Under the pieces are notes generated by a model. The model was not told where the DNA came from. It did not search any database and saw only the letters and a list, made by a program, of their open reading frames with translations. The position numbers and the translations under genes were made by a program. 5,818 bases of DNA from Candidatus Hodarchaeota archaeon (GTDB lineage: Archaea > Asgardarchaeota > Heimdallarchaeia > Hodarchaeales > YT1-057), in assembly GCA_016839955.1 (NCBI GenBank), contig JAEOTI010000183.1:1-5818 (forward strand). Direction: 5' to 3'. This document shows, one piece after another, positions 4,618-5,818 of this stretch. Within the stretch, counting starts at the first letter, position 1; each line of letters begins with the position of its first letter.

Positions 4618-5424
4618 TTATGCAAAAAAAGTCCTCTCAATTGCCTGTTCAAGAGTAGGAGCATTAGGATCACCATCAAAATGAACTTTTCTATTTAAAC
4701 AGATAATCCTTTGGCTAAATTCCCGTAGTATTCGTATATTATGATTAATTGTAATAATTGTAAGACCATAATTTTGATTTAAATCTTTTAAAGTCTCCAT
4801 TACTGAACGTGCCATTTTGAAATCCAAAGCTGATGTAGGTTCATCCATTATCAAAACTTCGGGATTTTGTGCTAGAATTTGAGCAATTAACACTTTTTGT
4901 TGCTGTCCTCCACTTAAATGTCCAATTGGTCGTTTCAATATAGTTTCTAGATCAACTTTCTCTGCTGCATCTCGTACTAGTTGTTTGTCTTTCTTACCAG
5001 GTGGTTTAAGAAGTCCAATTCGCCCGTATCTACCCATAAGGATTACATCTTCAACTAAGGCAGGAAACCGACGATCAATATTAAGGATCTGAGGGACATA
5101 ACCAATTCGAAATCGGTCATCTTGGGAAATACCTTTCTTACCGAGTTCCTTTCCGAAAAGTAATACACGACCCTGAAATGGTTTAACTACTCCCAACATT
5201 GTTTTTAATAGGGTTGTTTTCCCAGAGGCATTTGGTCCACAGATACCGATAAATTCACCCATGAAAACATCCAATGAAACATCAAAAAGAGCAACTTCTC
5301 TTCCGTATGCTACAAGAACATTTTCTAAACGAATAACTGGGAAGGTTTGGTTGAAAGAATTTTCAGTAACGATTTCAGTATTTGATGAAGGTTTTTCTGC
5401 TTTTAACTCATTCAGAGTTGTCAT
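4618..5424 (-). CDS. znuC: metal ABC transporter ATP-binding protein (Zn/Mn family)
   Basis: A 268-residue ABC ATPase that powers import of a divalent metal at the inner face of the membrane. Motifs are complete: Walker A GPNASGKTT (residues 63-71), Q-loop YVPQ (109-112), signature LSGGQ (170-174), Walker B LIMDE (191-195), D-loop SALD (198-201) and switch histidine H228 in INHN. The ADRRFP-like stretch after the Q-loop (IDRRFPALVEDVILMGRYGR) is typical of the Zn/Mn importer branch (ZnuC, MntB, TroB types). The metal cannot be told from sequence. About 30 residues precede the usual start of the domain, an N-terminal extension without clear motifs. The start ATG has GAGG ten bases upstream and lies 30 bases after the permease stop, so the two genes form one operon. 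The gene ends three bases from a convergent small gene. Confidence 0.93.
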   Translation of the reverse strand: MTTLNELKAEKPSSNTEIVTENSFNQTFPVIRLENVLVAYGREVALFDVSLDVFMGEFIGICGPNASGKTTLLKTMLGVVKPFQGRVLLFGKELGKKGISQDDRFRIGYVPQILNIDRRFPALVEDVILMGRYGRIGLLKPPGKKDKQLVRDAAEKVDLETILKRPIGHLSGGQQQKVLIAQILAQNPEVLIMDEPTSALDFKMARSVMETLKDLNQNYGLTIITINHNIRILREFSQRIICLNRKVHFDGDPNAPTLEQAIERTFFA

Positions 5425-5454
5425 TCAAAATCATCCTCACTGTGATTAGATTAT

Positions 5455-5818
5455 TTATTCAAGCGAATCCGGCTCAAATATTTCCTTTTTTATTAATAAG
5501 CGATCTTCTTCGTGTAAATGAGGGACTTCAGAAGCAAAACAATCAGGATCTATGCATCCTCCTTCTTTAGTGAGACTATCTCGACAAAAGACACAATCGT
5601 CGATTGCAAATCCACCACGACGTCTTTGAGGAGATATTAGAAATGAAAGTACGAAAATAAGTGTAACAACGCCAACGGAAGTACTTCCTGAAGGAAGGTC
5701 AAGCATGTATGATAGAAAAAGACCAAAAGTCATTGAGAACGTTCCAAAAATTGCTGACAATAAGATCATTCTATTTAACCTAAATGTCCATTGATATGCA
5801 GCTGCAGCAGGAGTTACA
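5455..5818 (-). CDS. znuB: metal ABC transporter permease, C-terminal part, with Cys/His-rich tail
   Basis: Partial gene: the frame stays open to the window edge, and its N-terminal half lies beyond 5818. The visible start of the frame reads VTPAAAAYQWTFRLNRM, the conserved loop of the ABC-3 permease family (ZnuB, TroC, MntA types). It is followed by two membrane helices separated by LDLPSGSTSVGV, again the family signature, so it forms the membrane channel for the ATPase downstream. The internal ATG at 5769 is not the start. After the last helix comes a cytoplasmic tail of about 55 residues that these permeases usually lack. It holds C-x2-C-x9-C-x4-C then HLH (codons 5595 down to 5512), followed by an acidic end. 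The tail looks able to bind a metal ion and might sense or buffer the substrate. That role is inferred. Confidence 0.9.
   Translation of the reverse strand, partial: VTPAAAAYQWTFRLNRMILLSAIFGTFSMTFGLFLSYMLDLPSGSTSVGVVTLIFVLSFLISPQRRRGGFAIDDCVFCRDSLTKEGGCIDPDCFASEVPHLHEEDRLLIKKEIFEPDSLE

Noticed and set aside
5261..5570. Plus-strand open frames over the transporter operon
   Set aside because: They lie opposite the ATPase and permease coding sequence and show no family features or ribosome sites.
1..5818. CRISPR arrays, insertion sequences, toxin-antitoxin or phage defence genes
   Set aside because: No regularly spaced repeats, transposase or integrase motifs, terminal inverted repeats or known defence domains were found.

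Overview
The window reads as a low-GC archaeal chromosome segment. Ribosomal protein eS1 (S3Ae), a KEOPS Pcc1-like subunit, an archaeal-type DHH/RecJ-like nuclease and a tRNA gene with a bulge-helix-bulge intron are archaeal hallmarks. A protein with a recognisable but degenerate Arf-family small-GTPase fold makes an Asgard archaeon (Promethearchaeota) the most likely source. That lineage assignment is an inference. Several genes appear to start at TTG or GTG, usually behind a GGAG-type ribosome binding site.

Layout. Bases 1-190 are non-coding: a nested inverted repeat (28-89) followed by a run of 11 T, then the leader of the eS1 gene, in which a pyrimidine tract can pair with either of two purine tracts, one of them the ribosome binding site. 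The eS1 gene (191-790, +) collides tail to tail, with a 14-base overlap, with a compact minus-strand operon. That operon reads Ham1/RdgB-type NTP pyrophosphatase (3113-2562), DHH/RecJ-like nuclease (2562-1078), Pcc1-like protein (1088-777). Its genes overlap at their stop/start codons, so they are probably co-transcribed and translationally coupled. This is a rearranged version of a familiar archaeal information-processing neighbourhood (ham1, rps15, recJ-like, pcc1, rps3ae): rps15 is absent from its usual place and eS1 is inverted.

A tRNA-Pro(GGG) gene on the plus strand (3259-3356) carries its own CCA and a 21-base intron in the D-loop, flanked by a palindromic CTAG helix and two 3-base bulges. 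Next come two plus-strand single genes: the Arf-like protein, which has lost the nucleotide-binding residues of the P-loop, the DxxG motif and the NKxD motif (a pseudoGTPase), and an unrecognised protein of about 106 residues. The right end is a minus-strand ABC-type metal (Zn/Mn/Fe family) uptake system: a permease whose 5' part lies beyond the window and which ends in an unusual Cys/His-rich cytoplasmic tail, followed by its ATPase. The solute-binding protein is not visible.

The most notable items are the D-loop intron, the Arf-like pseudoGTPase, the two-state eS1 leader, the possible small structured RNA at the left edge, and the metal-binding-like tail on the permease.
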